Position numbers and translations under genes: made by a program. 64,000 nt of DNA from Tsukamurella conjunctivitidis (GTDB lineage: Bacteria; Actinomycetota; Actinomycetes; Mycobacteriales; Mycobacteriaceae): the NCBI RefSeq assembly GCF_007858475.1, contig NZ_VIGX01000008.1, forward strand, positions 1-64,000, given 5' to 3'. How positions within the stretch are numbered: position 1 is the stretch's first letter; each line of letters starts with the position of its first letter. Positions 46,431-54,364 of this stretch are shown piece by piece. The notes under the pieces were generated by a model. It was not told the origin of the DNA. It worked only from the letters and a program-made list of their open reading frames with translations, and did no database searches.

Positions 46431-47192
46431 ATGCGTCTCACCATCCTCGGGTGTTCCGGCAGCGTCGGCGGTCCACGGGCGGCCTGCTCGGGATACCTCT
46501 TGGAGGTGGACGGGCACGAGCCGGTGGTGATGGATTTCGGCCCGGGGGTGCTCGGGGAGTTGCAACAGCGCGTCGATCCGAACGCCGCGACGGTGATGCT
46601 CTCGCACCTGCACGCCGATCACTGCCTCGACCTGCCCTCGCTCCTCGTGTGGCGCCGCTACCACCCCGAGCCCGCGGCGGGCCGTGCCCGGCTGATCGGT
46701 CCCGCCGACACGCCCGAGCGGATCGGACGCGCGTCCGCGGAGACGGCGGCGATGCTCGACGACATCTCCGACACCTTCGACTTCTCGGCCTGGACCGAGG
46801 GGGAGGACCACGCGGTCGGCGGCTTCACCGTGCGGCCCTTCCGCATGTTCCATCCGCCCGAATCCCACGGGCTGCGGATCACCGCGCCGAGCGGCAAGGT
46901 ACTCGCCTACACCGGTGACACCGGCGTCTGCGACAACCTCGTCGAGCTCGCCCGCGGTGCCGACGTGATGCTCGCCGAGGCGAGCTGGACGCACGACCCC
47001 GAGAACCGCCCGCTCGGAGTGCACCTCTCGGGCGTGGAGGCGGGGCGGGCCGCGGCGGAGGCCGGCGTCGGACGACTGCTCCTCACCCACATCCCACCCT
47101 GGACCTCCCGCGAAGCGGTGCTCGCCGAGGCGCGTTCCGTCTACGACGGCCGGGTCGACGCGGTCACCGGCGGCGACGTCTTCGAGCTCTAG
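46431..47192 (+). CDS. Metallo-beta-lactamase-fold phosphodiesterase (Rv1339-like)
   Basis: The 253-residue protein is very similar to M. tuberculosis Rv1339, reported as an atypical cAMP phosphodiesterase. Motifs: LGCSGSVGGP at the start, SHLHADHCLDLPSLLVWRRYHP (HxHxDH), YTGDTG and the C-terminal LLLTHIPPWTSRE. It should act on cyclic nucleotides in the cytoplasm. ATG 46431 is taken; ATG 46422 in frame would add three residues. It ends 34 bases before rph. Confidence 0.93.
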   Translation: MRLTILGCSGSVGGPRAACSGYLLEVDGHEPVVMDFGPGVLGELQQRVDPNAATVMLSHLHADHCLDLPSLLVWRRYHPEPAAGRARLIGPADTPERIGRASAETAAMLDDISDTFDFSAWTEGEDHAVGGFTVRPFRMFHPPESHGLRITAPSGKVLAYTGDTGVCDNLVELARGADVMLAEASWTHDPENRPLGVHLSGVEAGRAAAEAGVGRLLLTHIPPWTSREAVLAEARSVYDGRVDAVTGGDVFEL

Positions 47193-47226
47193 CGCCGCCG
47201 TCGAGCCGAGGCGATAGGCTGGGCGC

Positions 47227-48009
47227 GTGAGCAGACGCGCAGACGGCAGGGCCGACGACGAACTCCGCCCCGTGACCATCACCCGGGGATTCACCCAGAA
47301 CCCCGCGGGCTCGGTGCTGGTGGAGTTCGGCAACACCAAGGTGCTCTGCACCGCAAGCGTCGAGCTGGGGGTGCCCGGATGGCGCCGCGGCTCCGGCCAG
47401 GGATGGTTGACCGCGGAGTACTCGATGCTCCCCGGTGCCACGCACGAGCGCAGCCGTCGTGAGTCCACCAAGGGCAAGGTCGGTGGGCGCACCCACGAGA
47501 TCTCCCGCCTGATCGGCCGTTCGCTGCGGGCCTGCATCGACCTCGCCGCGCTGGGGGAGAACACGATCGCGATCGACTGCGACGTGCTCCAGGCCGACGG
47601 CGGCACCCGTACCGCCTCCATCACCGGTGCCTATGTCGCGCTGTGCGACGCCGTGACCTACCTCGGCGCCGCGGGCAAACTGACCGACCCGCAACCGATC
47701 TCGTGTGCGATCGCCGCCGTTTCGGTGGGCGTCGTCGACGGTCGCGTCCGCCTCGACCTTCCCTACGAGGAGGATTCGCGCGCGGAGGTCGACATGAACG
47801 TCGTCGCGACCGACACCGGCACCCTGGTCGAGGTGCAGGGCACCGGCGAGGGCGCGACCTTCGCCCGCACCACCCTCGACTGGATGCTCGACTCCGCGAT
47901 CGCGGGCACCGAGAAGCTGTTCGCGGTGCAGAAGGAGGCGCTCGCGGCGCCGTACCCCGGCGTGCTGCCCGAGTTCGAGGGCGAGCAGAAGAAGAAGTTC
48001 GGGCAGTGA
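47227..48009 (+). CDS. rph: Ribonuclease PH
   Basis: The 260-residue phosphorolytic exonuclease trims tRNA 3' ends. Conserved stretches: [44 protein letters not shown] and [18 protein letters not shown] at 47215-47220 is six bases before the GTG, so the rph-rdgB transcript seems leaderless with its own promoter. The stop overlaps the rdgB start by four bases. Confidence 0.97.
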   Translation: MSRRADGRADDELRPVTITRGFTQNPAGSVLVEFGNTKVLCTASVELGVPGWRRGSGQGWLTAEYSMLPGATHERSRRESTKGKVGGRTHEISRLIGRSLRACIDLAALGENTIAIDCDVLQADGGTRTASITGAYVALCDAVTYLGAAGKLTDPQPISCAIAAVSVGVVDGRVRLDLPYEEDSRAEVDMNVVATDTGTLVEVQGTGEGATFARTTLDWMLDSAIAGTEKLFAVQKEALAAPYPGVLPEFEGEQKKKFGQ

Positions 48010-48620
48010 CCCGGCTGCTCCTCGCCTCACGGAACGCCAAGAAGCTCCGGGAGCTGCGGCAGGTCGTGGCGGACGCGGGCATCACGGGACTCGAGGTCGT
48101 CGGGCTCGACGAGGTCCCGCCCTTCGAGGAGCTGCCGGAGGACGCACCGTCGTTCGAGGGCAACGCCCTGATCAAGGCTCGACAGGGGTACGAGCGCACC
48201 GGCCTGCCCTGCCTCGCCGATGATTCCGGCATCTGCGTCGACGCGCTGAACGGCATGCCCGGCGTGCTGTCGGCGCGCTGGTCGGGGCGGCACGGCGATG
48301 ATCCGGCGAACACCGCCCTGCTGCTCGCGCAGATCTCCGACACGCCCGACGAACGCCGTGGCGCCGAGTTCGTCTCGGCGTGCGCCCTCGTGGACGGAAC
48401 CGGCGAGACGACGGTGCGCGGCGCCTGGCCGGGCACCGTCCTGCGGGAGCCCCGGGGCGAGGGCGGATTCGGCTACGACCCCGTCTTCCTCCCCGAGGGA
48501 TCGGACCGCACGGCCGCCGAGCTCAGCGCCGAGGAGAAGAACGCGATCAGTCACCGGGCACGGGCGCTCGCGCAGCTGGTCGAGCCGTTGCGGGCACTCG
48601 CGGCGCGCGTCCCCGAATAG
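48006..48620 (+). CDS. rdgB: XTP/dITP pyrophosphatase (RdgB/HAM1)
   Basis: The 204-residue enzyme removes ITP/XTP and similar non-standard nucleotides. The family pattern is complete: [17 protein letters not shown] (binding loop), [14 protein letters not shown] and [18 protein letters not shown] with SHRARAL. GTG 48006 lies in the rph stop (GTGA), the usual rph-rdgB coupling of this group. Confidence 0.96.
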   Translation: MTRLLLASRNAKKLRELRQVVADAGITGLEVVGLDEVPPFEELPEDAPSFEGNALIKARQGYERTGLPCLADDSGICVDALNGMPGVLSARWSGRHGDDPANTALLLAQISDTPDERRGAEFVSACALVDGTGETTVRGAWPGTVLREPRGEGGFGYDPVFLPEGSDRTAAELSAEEKNAISHRARALAQLVEPLRALAARVPE

Positions 48621-48647
48621 CGCGACTGGGCGCGGTAATGTCGCCGC

Positions 48648-49895
48648 GTGAAGAGCAGACCGTCGGGGGCGCGTGGTGGCCGCGTGGCCATCGCGCTGCT
48701 GTCCGCCGTCGTGCTCACCGTCACCGGGGCCGTCTGGTGGAGCACCAATCTGGTGATCGGCGGCTTCAACGTCTCCCGGGCACTCGCCGAGGCGAAGGTC
48801 GCGAAGTCCACGGGCGGCGCAAAGAACATCCTGCTGATGGGCCTGGACACCCGGCGCGATCAGAACGGCGATCCGCTGCCCGCCGACGTTCTGCGCCAGT
48901 TGCACGCCGGTACCAGTGACAACGGCGGCTACAACACCAACACCCTGATACTCATGCACGTGCCCGCCGACGGGAAGAAGGTGACCGCCTTCTCGATCCC
49001 GCGCGACGACTACGTGGACTTCGTCGGCGTCGAGTCGAAGAAGAAGGGGAAGATCAAGGAGGCCTACGGCACTCGCAAGGCCGAGGTCGCCGACAAGCTG
49101 GCCGCACGAGGCGTCGCCGACGGCAAGGAGCTCGAGACCAAGTCCCGCGAGTCCGCGCGCGCCGCCACGATCGCGACCGTCGGCCGCCTGGTGGGAGTGC
49201 CCATCGACCACTTCGCCGAGGTCAGCCTCGTGGGCTTCTACGATCTTGCGCAGACTCTCGGCGGCGTCGAGGTGTGCCTCAACAACCCGGTGCGCGACAG
49301 CTACTCCGGCGCCGCCTTCCCCGCCGGTCGCCAGAAGCTCAACGCCGCGCAGTCGCTCGCCTTCGTGCGACAGCGGCACGGGCTCGCCGACGGCGACCTC
49401 GACCGCACGCACCGCCAGCAGGCCTTCATCGCGGGCGTCATGGTCCAGCTCCAGAAGCAGGGCGTCTTCGGGGACATCCGGAAGCTGCAGTCGCTCATCG
49501 CGGTGGCGCAGAAGGACGTCGTGGTCTCCGACGGATGGGACCTGCAGGAGTTCGCTCAACAGGCGGGTCAGATCGCGGGGACCAACCTCACGTTCACGAC
49601 GCTGCCGGTCCTCGGCTACTCGACGATCGACGAGCAGGCCGTCAACCTCGTGGACCCCAAGGCGATTCGCACGCAGGTGCAGAAGGCCTTCGGCCAGTCG
49701 GTGCCCGAGCCGAGCGACGCGGATCAGACCGCCGACCCGAGTGCCGGCACGGACTCGACGCCCGCCCCGAACCCGGTGGGCTACACCGTGCCGCGCGCGC
49801 CCGGGGCCACGTCGGTGGCTCCGTCGGCCGCGGCCGGGCCCGTCCCCGATGCCGGGACCACCCTCCGCGGCGGCGAGATTCCGTGCGTCGACTGA
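48648..49895 (+). CDS. LytR-CpsA-Psr family cell-wall ligase
   Basis: The 415-residue protein has one N-terminal membrane anchor (VAIALLSAVVLTVTGAVWW) and an extracellular LCP domain: NILLMGLDTRR, SIPRDDYVDF, GGVEVCLNNPV and SLAFVRQRHGLADGDLDRTHRQQAFI carry the Arg/Asp residues that bind the pyrophosphate of a polyprenyl donor. LCP enzymes attach arabinogalactan or other glycopolymers to peptidoglycan. The C-terminal 80 residues are Pro/Ala-rich. TAATGT lies six bases before GTG 48648 (leaderless layout). Confidence 0.94.
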   Translation: MKSRPSGARGGRVAIALLSAVVLTVTGAVWWSTNLVIGGFNVSRALAEAKVAKSTGGAKNILLMGLDTRRDQNGDPLPADVLRQLHAGTSDNGGYNTNTLILMHVPADGKKVTAFSIPRDDYVDFVGVESKKKGKIKEAYGTRKAEVADKLAARGVADGKELETKSRESARAATIATVGRLVGVPIDHFAEVSLVGFYDLAQTLGGVEVCLNNPVRDSYSGAAFPAGRQKLNAAQSLAFVRQRHGLADGDLDRTHRQQAFIAGVMVQLQKQGVFGDIRKLQSLIAVAQKDVVVSDGWDLQEFAQQAGQIAGTNLTFTTLPVLGYSTIDEQAVNLVDPKAIRTQVQKAFGQSVPEPSDADQTADPSAGTDSTPAPNPVGYTVPRAPGATSVAPSAAAGPVPDAGTTLRGGEIPCVD

Positions 49896-49956
49896 GTCGG
49901 GGCGCGGTAGCGTCACAGGGCGTTCCGAACCGACGAGTGTGAAGCAGGTGCAGATC

Positions 49957-50238
49957 ATGGGGAGACCCACGACCGGGGTCCGATTCGGCGCGGCGGTGCT
50001 CGCCATCGCCGCGCTGACGCTGACGGGGTGCACGAAGCAGGGTGGCGACACGACGTGCGAGAACTACCAGAAGATGTCCGACGCGGATCAGCGCGAGCAG
50101 GTGACGAAGCTGTACAAGGACAAGCACGGCGAGGAACCCTCGGCGATCATCGTGAGCGGTCTGCAGCAGCAGGCGATCGTCTACTGCAAGACCGCGGCGA
50201 AGCCGGATTCGAAGATCAAGGAGATTCCGATCTCCTGA
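49957..50238 (+). CDS. Small secreted lipoprotein
   Basis: A 93-residue lipoprotein with signal peptide and lipobox LTGC (C25), then a compact domain with two cysteines (TTCENYQKM, IVYCKTAA), probably a disulfide. The EQVTKLYKDKHGEEPS stretch is helical and charged. No family is recognised with confidence. ATG 49957 gives a normal signal peptide; an upstream GTG at 49939 would add six residues. A strong terminator follows 14 bases after the stop. Confidence 0.85.
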   Translation: MGRPTTGVRFGAAVLAIAALTLTGCTKQGGDTTCENYQKMSDADQREQVTKLYKDKHGEEPSAIIVSGLQQQAIVYCKTAAKPDSKIKEIPIS

Positions 50239-50251
50239 TCCGCCGCGACGA

Positions 50252-50284
50252 AAGGCGCCGACTCCCCTCGGGAATCGGCGCCTG
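50252..50284. terminator. Bidirectional rho-independent terminator
   Basis: AGGCGCCGA (50253-50261) and TCGGCGCCT (50275-50283) form a nine-base perfect stem extended by CTCCC/GGGAA around the loop. It lies between the convergent lipoprotein and hemophore-like genes and can serve both. Confidence 0.85.
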
Positions 50285-50301
50285 TCGTCGTCAGCGGGTG
50301 A

Positions 50302-50658
50302 TCAGTACTGCGAGCAGGTCGAGGCGACCACACCGATCGTGTGATTGATCCGTGCCTCGTTCTGCGTGTAGTACGCCGCGAGCTGCGGGTTCTGCCGCCC
50401 CAGCTCGTGAATGCGCGCGGTGCGCTCAGCGGGCGGGAGGGTGAGGATCCGTTCCGCCTCGGCGCGACCGCCCGGCACCTGGTTCACCATCGTGGCGGCC
50501 TCGGGTGCGACGGCCACCAGGGCGCGTTCGACCTGGCCGACGGTGCAGTTCGTTCCGGGAACCGGGTCCGACGGTGCCGCCTGGGCCATCGCGGCCGGAG
50601 CCAGGACGAGGGCGCCGGCGGCGCCCGCGGTTGCGGCGATCTTCCAACGAGTGAGCAT
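50302..50658 (-). CDS. Secreted hemophore-related protein
   Basis: The 118-residue protein has a Sec signal peptide (MLTRWKIAATAGAAGALVL, cleavage after AQA) and a short helical domain with two cysteines (NCTVGQVERALVAVAPE near residue 38, STCSQY at the end). The pattern matches the mycobacterial hemophore-related family (Rv0203 type), small secreted heme-binding proteins. AAAGGAGA precedes ATG 50658. Heme binding is inferred from family; no heme motif can be read directly. Confidence 0.8.
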   Translation of the reverse strand: MLTRWKIAATAGAAGALVLAPAAMAQAAPSDPVPGTNCTVGQVERALVAVAPEAATMVNQVPGGRAEAERILTLPPAERTARIHELGRQNPQLAAYYTQNEARINHTIGVVASTCSQY

Positions 50659-51088
50659 GGTGTTCTCCTTTCGTCGTCGCCCGGACGCATCGGTGGACGC
50701 CGTCCGAGCCACTGGACCGAACGTACCCAGGACATGCTGAGTTCAACCGAAGAGAATTCACAGGCATTCACAGGTGGTGGGTCCGCCTCGCCGTGAATAC
50801 CGGGTGTCGCCTGGAGCTTCTTTCATGAGAAGCGGCGCGAAGAATTCTTCGAACGACATCCCGTGTCGTCCTTTGCGGCCCCGTGATTGAGCAGAGGTGT
50901 GATAGCCGGGGCGCATCCGACCCGGGCCGATCGATCTTTCGCAGGTCCGCGCTGCTCCTAGCAGGGCTGTTCTTCATCCGATGGGATAGTTTGACCATCA
51001 TGAATCATGGACATCGAGTGAAAGCGGCGGCCGCCCTCGCGTTCACGCTGCCGCTCGTCGCGGGCGTACTCCAGTCCGGGGCGTCTCC
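50659..51088. other. 430-base stretch without a convincing gene
   Basis: This stretch is less G+C-rich than its surroundings. It holds the promoter side of the hemophore-like gene (TTGAAC and TACGTT on the minus strand at 50746-50741 and 50725-50720), a tandem ATTCACAGG repeat (50756-50764, 50766-50774) and a 14-base perfect palindrome at 50838-50851. Short reading frames on both strands lack ribosome sites and family-like sequence. It may be remnant DNA at the edge of an inserted block. Confidence 0.5.
50838..50851. promoter_or_regulatory. 14-base perfect palindrome CGAAGAATTCTTCG
   Basis: A continuous perfect palindrome in a 430-base gene-free stretch, 180 bases upstream of the hemophore-like start. 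A regulator-binding site is possible; it does not resemble the IdeR iron box. Confidence 0.35.
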
Positions 51089-51304
51089 GTGGCGTTCGGA
51101 CTCGGCGACGTCGGTCTCATGATCGCGGGCGCATCGTTCCTCTCGGCGATCACGGGTGGCGAGGTACCGGGATTCGCGGTGGGCCTCGGCCAGGTGATGC
51201 TGGCGGTCCTGGCTTTCGGGGCCCTGACATTCCTGATCCATCTCGCCAATCACGCTCCCGATACCGGGTCGCAGGGCGACCGCGCACCGTCGGGCGAGAG
51301 CTAG
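51089..51304 (+). CDS. Small hydrophobic protein, possibly the 3' part of a frameshifted gene
   Basis: The 71-residue reading frame has two likely spans (DVGLMIAGASFLSAITG and GLGQVMLAVLAFGALTFLIHLA) but no ribosome site before GTG 51089. In another frame, ATG 51000 to 51122 gives a hydrophobic leader (VKAAAALAFTLPLVAGVLQSG) with a promoter-like GATAGT upstream. Joining the two by a shift near 51090 would make one protein of about 100 residues with three spans. It may be a pseudogene or a short membrane protein. Confidence 0.4.
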   Translation: MAFGLGDVGLMIAGASFLSAITGGEVPGFAVGLGQVMLAVLAFGALTFLIHLANHAPDTGSQGDRAPSGES

Positions 51305-51328
51305 GGAAGGGCGCCCGACGGAGACGTG

Positions 51329-52273
51329 TCAATCGTCGGAGCTGCTGCGGAGTGCAGAACCCTGCACGGCACTGCCGTGGGGGCACAGCCGCTTGAGCAG
51401 GGCCGCGTACGCGTCCGTACGGTCCAATGCCGCGACCGCGACGGCGGCTGCCGCCAACGCCGCGGTGTCGCGGGCGCGGCTGACATCGAGGCCCGAGACG
51501 CGACGTACCTCGCGCGGAATGAGCGCGACCCCCGCGCGTGCGAGGAGGGGGTAGGTGCTGAGCACCGCGGCCTTCGTGAGGTCGCCGTTGGCCTTCGGGT
51601 GGAGGATCGCGTCGAGTGAGCGCCGGGTCTGGGTGGTGACGCAGATCAGGTGCTCGGACGCGGCCCAGAGTTCCCGGTACTCGTCCCGGGTGTTCGGCAC
51701 GTGGTCGGGGAGTCGATCAGCGGCGATGCCGTGGCGCACGGCGGCGGCGCGGATCTCGTCGTAGTCGTGGCTCAGGCGGCCGAACGCGGTCGCCGCCTCG
51801 TCGAAGAACTGCGCCTCCTGGTCCGCCGGAAGGCGGCCGACGAGCTTCTCGTAACTGAAGTAGACCGAGTGCCAGGTGAGCATGTAGTTGCCCAACTGCA
51901 GGTAGGGGTCGAGTGCGGAGTACCGGGCGCCGGACATCGGCTCGGTGCCGGTGATGCGGGCGTGGAGTCGCCGCAGCCGGGTGTTGGCGGCGTCCACTGT
52001 GGGCGTGTCCGCGAAGACGGTGGTGAGGAAGTAGAACAGGGTTCGGTTGAGCCTGCCGATCGGGTCCTCGCGGTACCTGCTGTGGTCCTCCATGGCGGCG
52101 GGGGCGTGCGCGCTGGCGACCATGTCGAGGACGAAGGAACGCATGATGCCGGGGATCATGGCCGGGTGGCCCCAGACCTTCCATGCCGCCGATCCGGGGC
52201 CGAAGAGGCCGTCGTCGACCCGGCCCGCGGGCAGGCTGAGGTGGAACTGCTGTTGGTCGGCGGTGCTGGTCAT
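51329..52273 (-). CDS. MpaB-family (DUF2236) oxygenase-like protein
   Basis: A 314-residue DUF2236 protein of the shorter ER/MpaB type: DDGLFGPGSAAWKVWGHPAM at the N-terminus, YREDPIGRLNRTLFYFLTTVF near residue 70, and NYMLTWHSVYFSYEKL with the candidate heme histidine. Members oxidise hydrophobic substrates; the reaction is unknown. AAGGAG precedes ATG 52273. It is divergent from a TetR gene and the spacer contains large nested inverted repeats. Confidence 0.88.
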   Translation of the reverse strand: MTSTADQQQFHLSLPAGRVDDGLFGPGSAAWKVWGHPAMIPGIMRSFVLDMVASAHAPAAMEDHSRYREDPIGRLNRTLFYFLTTVFADTPTVDAANTRLRRLHARITGTEPMSGARYSALDPYLQLGNYMLTWHSVYFSYEKLVGRLPADQEAQFFDEAATAFGRLSHDYDEIRAAAVRHGIAADRLPDHVPNTRDEYRELWAASEHLICVTTQTRRSLDAILHPKANGDLTKAAVLSTYPLLARAGVALIPREVRRVSGLDVSRARDTAALAAAAVAVAALDRTDAYAALLKRLCPHGSAVQGSALRSSSDD

Positions 52274-52283
52274 GGGGCTCCTT

Positions 52284-52334
52284 ATAGAGACACGCAGTGT
52301 GTTTGAAAATAGAGAATACACATGGTGTCTCTAT
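52284..52334. promoter_or_regulatory. Nested inverted repeats, putative TetR operators
   Basis: ATAGAGACAC (52284-52293) and GTGTCTCTAT (52325-52334) are perfect ten-base arms 31 bases apart. Inside, TGTGT and ACACA form a second, smaller dyad. They fill the spacer between the divergent MpaB-like and TetR genes and overlap the likely promoters of both. Confidence 0.7.
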
Positions 52335-52354
52335 CTGCGCGCTACTGTGACCGC

Positions 52355-53059
52355 GTGGATGGCGTAGCTGGCGTGGATCGGGATCGTCCGGTGGACGTCG
52401 ACCTCGCGGTCGCCACCTTCGAGTTCCTCCGGGGCGGCGACATCGTGCCCCTCCCGCGCCACCGTCACGACCTCTCCCGCGACGAGGTGCGCCGCACGCA
52501 GACCGCGCGGATCCTGGCCGGAGCGATCCGACTGTTCGGAACCGCGGGCTTCGCGAACTCCACCGTCGCCCAGATCGCGGACGAGGCGAAAGTGTCACGC
52601 CGGACGGTCTACGACCTCTACGACAGCAAGGAATCGATCTTCCTCGCCACGTACGAATGCACCGCGCTGCTGATGGCCAGGGCCGACGCACCCCGGAGCG
52701 GACAGGCCCCGTCGACCGTGGAGAGCGTGGAGGCGCGGGTGCGCTCCCTGCTCGAGCTGATCGCCGCGGTACCCGAGGCCGCGACGATGTTCTTCCTCGA
52801 GGCGACCGGCGCCGGTCCCGCGGTCCGGCGCCGACGGGCCGACGCGATCACGCAGTTCGTCGACGTCGTCGAGCCCACGCTCCGGGACCTGCGGCCGGCC
52901 GGTGCGCCGCCCTTGGGACGTGTGTTGTGCAACGCGCTGGTGGCCGCCGCGATCGAACTCGTCGTGCAGCGGCTCAGCACGGGGTCCGTCGCGTCGCTCC
53001 CGGAGCTGGCCGACGACGTCATGGAACTGGTCCGCGCGGTCGTCGGCCGGCAGGAGTGA
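52355..53059 (+). CDS. TetR-family regulator
   Basis: The 234-residue product has a TetR helix-turn-helix (RILAGAIRLFGTAGFANST, IADEAKVSRRTVYDLYDSKESI) after a 40-residue N-terminal extension, and a helical ligand domain. TACTGT at 52343-52348 lies six bases before GTG 52355, so I take this as a leaderless start; an ATG at 52323 is in another frame and GTG 52322 would lie inside the operator. It faces the MpaB-like gene and probably controls it. Confidence 0.88.
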   Translation: MDGVAGVDRDRPVDVDLAVATFEFLRGGDIVPLPRHRHDLSRDEVRRTQTARILAGAIRLFGTAGFANSTVAQIADEAKVSRRTVYDLYDSKESIFLATYECTALLMARADAPRSGQAPSTVESVEARVRSLLELIAAVPEAATMFFLEATGAGPAVRRRRADAITQFVDVVEPTLRDLRPAGAPPLGRVLCNALVAAAIELVVQRLSTGSVASLPELADDVMELVRAVVGRQE

Positions 53060-53113
53060 GGCGTCCGCGGTCGGTGTGCCGGCGCGATCGCGCGGCCCTG
53101 GTACACAGGAGTG

Positions 53114-53212
53114 ATGACTGACGATGACGGCTCCTCGCCGAAACACCGACGGAGGTGGCCATGGATCGCCGGCGGGCTCCTTCTGGCGCTGCTCCTGTGG
53201 AGCATGAGCTGA
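53114..53212 (+). CDS. 32-residue single-span membrane microprotein
   Basis: The reading frame encodes MTDDDGSSPK, a basic HRRRWPW segment and one span (IAGGLLLALLLW), ending WSMS. AGGAG at 53107-53111 is close to the ATG. Charged-then-basic-then-hydrophobic order is that of real small membrane proteins, and it lies between a TetR gene and tRNA-Leu where no other gene fits. Conservation in relatives would be needed for proof. Confidence 0.5.
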   Translation: MTDDDGSSPKHRRRWPWIAGGLLLALLLWSMS

Positions 53213-53299
53213 TCGCCCGACAGTACGACGCTGCTCGCTAGCCGCGGGGGCGTCGGCCGCCGCGGCACGCTCGGCACGATGAGCTGGGACGGGATGAGG

Positions 53300-53381
<82 letters not shown>

Positions 53382-53466
53382 GTGCGGCAGCGGACGATTC
53401 CCGCTGCGGCGCAGGTCACGATACCGGCATTCGGACACGGGCGGGGTGACGGGTACCGTCGAGGGC

Positions 53467-53922
53467 GTGAAACGTCGTCGCCATCGTCCCGCGCTGATCG
53501 CGTTCGTGGTGATCGCGGCCGCGGCGTTCCTGGCGCTCGGCTGGTGGCAGTGGGGCCGCTTCGAATCCACCGCGGGGTCCGCGCGCAACCTCGGCTACGC
53601 CCTGCAGTGGCCGCTGTTCGCCGTCGCGGCCGTGTGGGGGTACCGCCGCTTCGTGCAGCTCGAGGACGAGGCGGAGTTGCAGGACCGGCTGGTCGCCGAG
53701 GCCGAGGGCGGTACTGATCTCGCTCCGGTCGCACCGGAGGACCGCGTCGTCGCGCGCCCCGCGGCCCCGGCCGCGCTCACCGCGATCCCCGAGGGTTTCC
53801 TACCCAGCCGGGCGGCGGCACCGTCGGACCCGGACACCGCGCCCGACGACCCTGCGCACGACGAGTACAACCAGCTCCTCGCCGAACTGGCGGGCAGCGA
53901 ACACATCGAGGAGAAGAAGTGA
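53467..53922 (+). CDS. lprD: LprD-like membrane protein (Rv1343c-like)
   Basis: The 151-residue protein has two spans (PALIAFVVIAAAAFLALGWWQW and NLGYALQWPLFAVAAVWGYRRF) and a long acidic C-terminal tail ending HDEYNQLLAELAGSEH. The WWQWGRFESTAGSARNLGYALQWPLFA region is nearly the same as in M. tuberculosis LprD; no lipobox cysteine is seen here despite the historical name. The next gene starts four bases inside its stop. The order with DUF3817 matches Rv1343c-Rv1342c, with strand inverted relative to rdgB. Confidence 0.9.
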   Translation: MKRRRHRPALIAFVVIAAAAFLALGWWQWGRFESTAGSARNLGYALQWPLFAVAAVWGYRRFVQLEDEAELQDRLVAEAEGGTDLAPVAPEDRVVARPAAPAALTAIPEGFLPSRAAAPSDPDTAPDDPAHDEYNQLLAELAGSEHIEEKK

Positions 53923-54296
53923 CCGACGCACCCGCGCCGACGGCGGAGAAGCTGGCGGCCAAGCGCCGCGATCAGGTGGCCAGTGCGCTCAAGCGGTATC
54001 GATTCATGGCCACCCTGACGGGCGTCATCCTCCTGGTTTTCGTCGGCGAGATGATCTACAAGTACCTGTTGGCGCCGGCCTTCGGCTGGGAGAGCCCGGA
54101 GTGGCTGTTCTACTTCGGGGCCGTCCACGGCTGGTGCTACTTCGTCTACTTGATCATCACCGTCGATCTGGGGTCGAAGGTACGGTGGCCCGCGAAGCGG
54201 TTCTTCCTCACGCTCCTCGCCGGCACGATCCCCTTCGCGTCGTTCTACTTCGAGAAGAAGAACTCGGACGAGATCCGCGCGCAGTTCGACCTCTGA
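53919..54296 (+). CDS. DUF3817 membrane protein (Rv1342c-like)
   Basis: A 125-residue protein with three spans: RYRFMATLTGVILLVFVGEMIYKYL, GWCYFVYLIITVDLGSKVRWP and FFLTLLAGTIPFASFYFE. These match Rv1342c closely in pattern. GTG 53919 lies in the lprD stop. Role unknown. A perfect 17-base terminator stem follows. It is the second DUF3817 gene in the window. Confidence 0.9.
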   Translation: MTDAPAPTAEKLAAKRRDQVASALKRYRFMATLTGVILLVFVGEMIYKYLLAPAFGWESPEWLFYFGAVHGWCYFVYLIITVDLGSKVRWPAKRFFLTLLAGTIPFASFYFEKKNSDEIRAQFDL

Positions 54297-54305
54297 CGCG
54301 CTGAG

Positions 54306-54353
54306 ACGACGAACGCCGCCCGTTCCCCGAGGGGAGCGGGCGGCGTTCGTCGT
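54306..54353. terminator. Strong bidirectional terminator
   Basis: ACGACGAACGCCGCCCG (54306-54322) pairs perfectly with CGGGCGGCGTTCGTCGT (54337-54353), a 17-base stem around TTCCCCGAGGGGAG. It separates the convergent DUF3817 and FadD15-like genes. Confidence 0.92.
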
Positions 54354-54364
54354 AGGGGAGGGGC

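Noticed and set aside
51000-51122. Independent 40-residue gene from ATG 51000
   Set aside because: Its last third overlaps the better hydrophobic frame and is not membrane-like; treated as the possible 5' half of one frameshifted gene instead.
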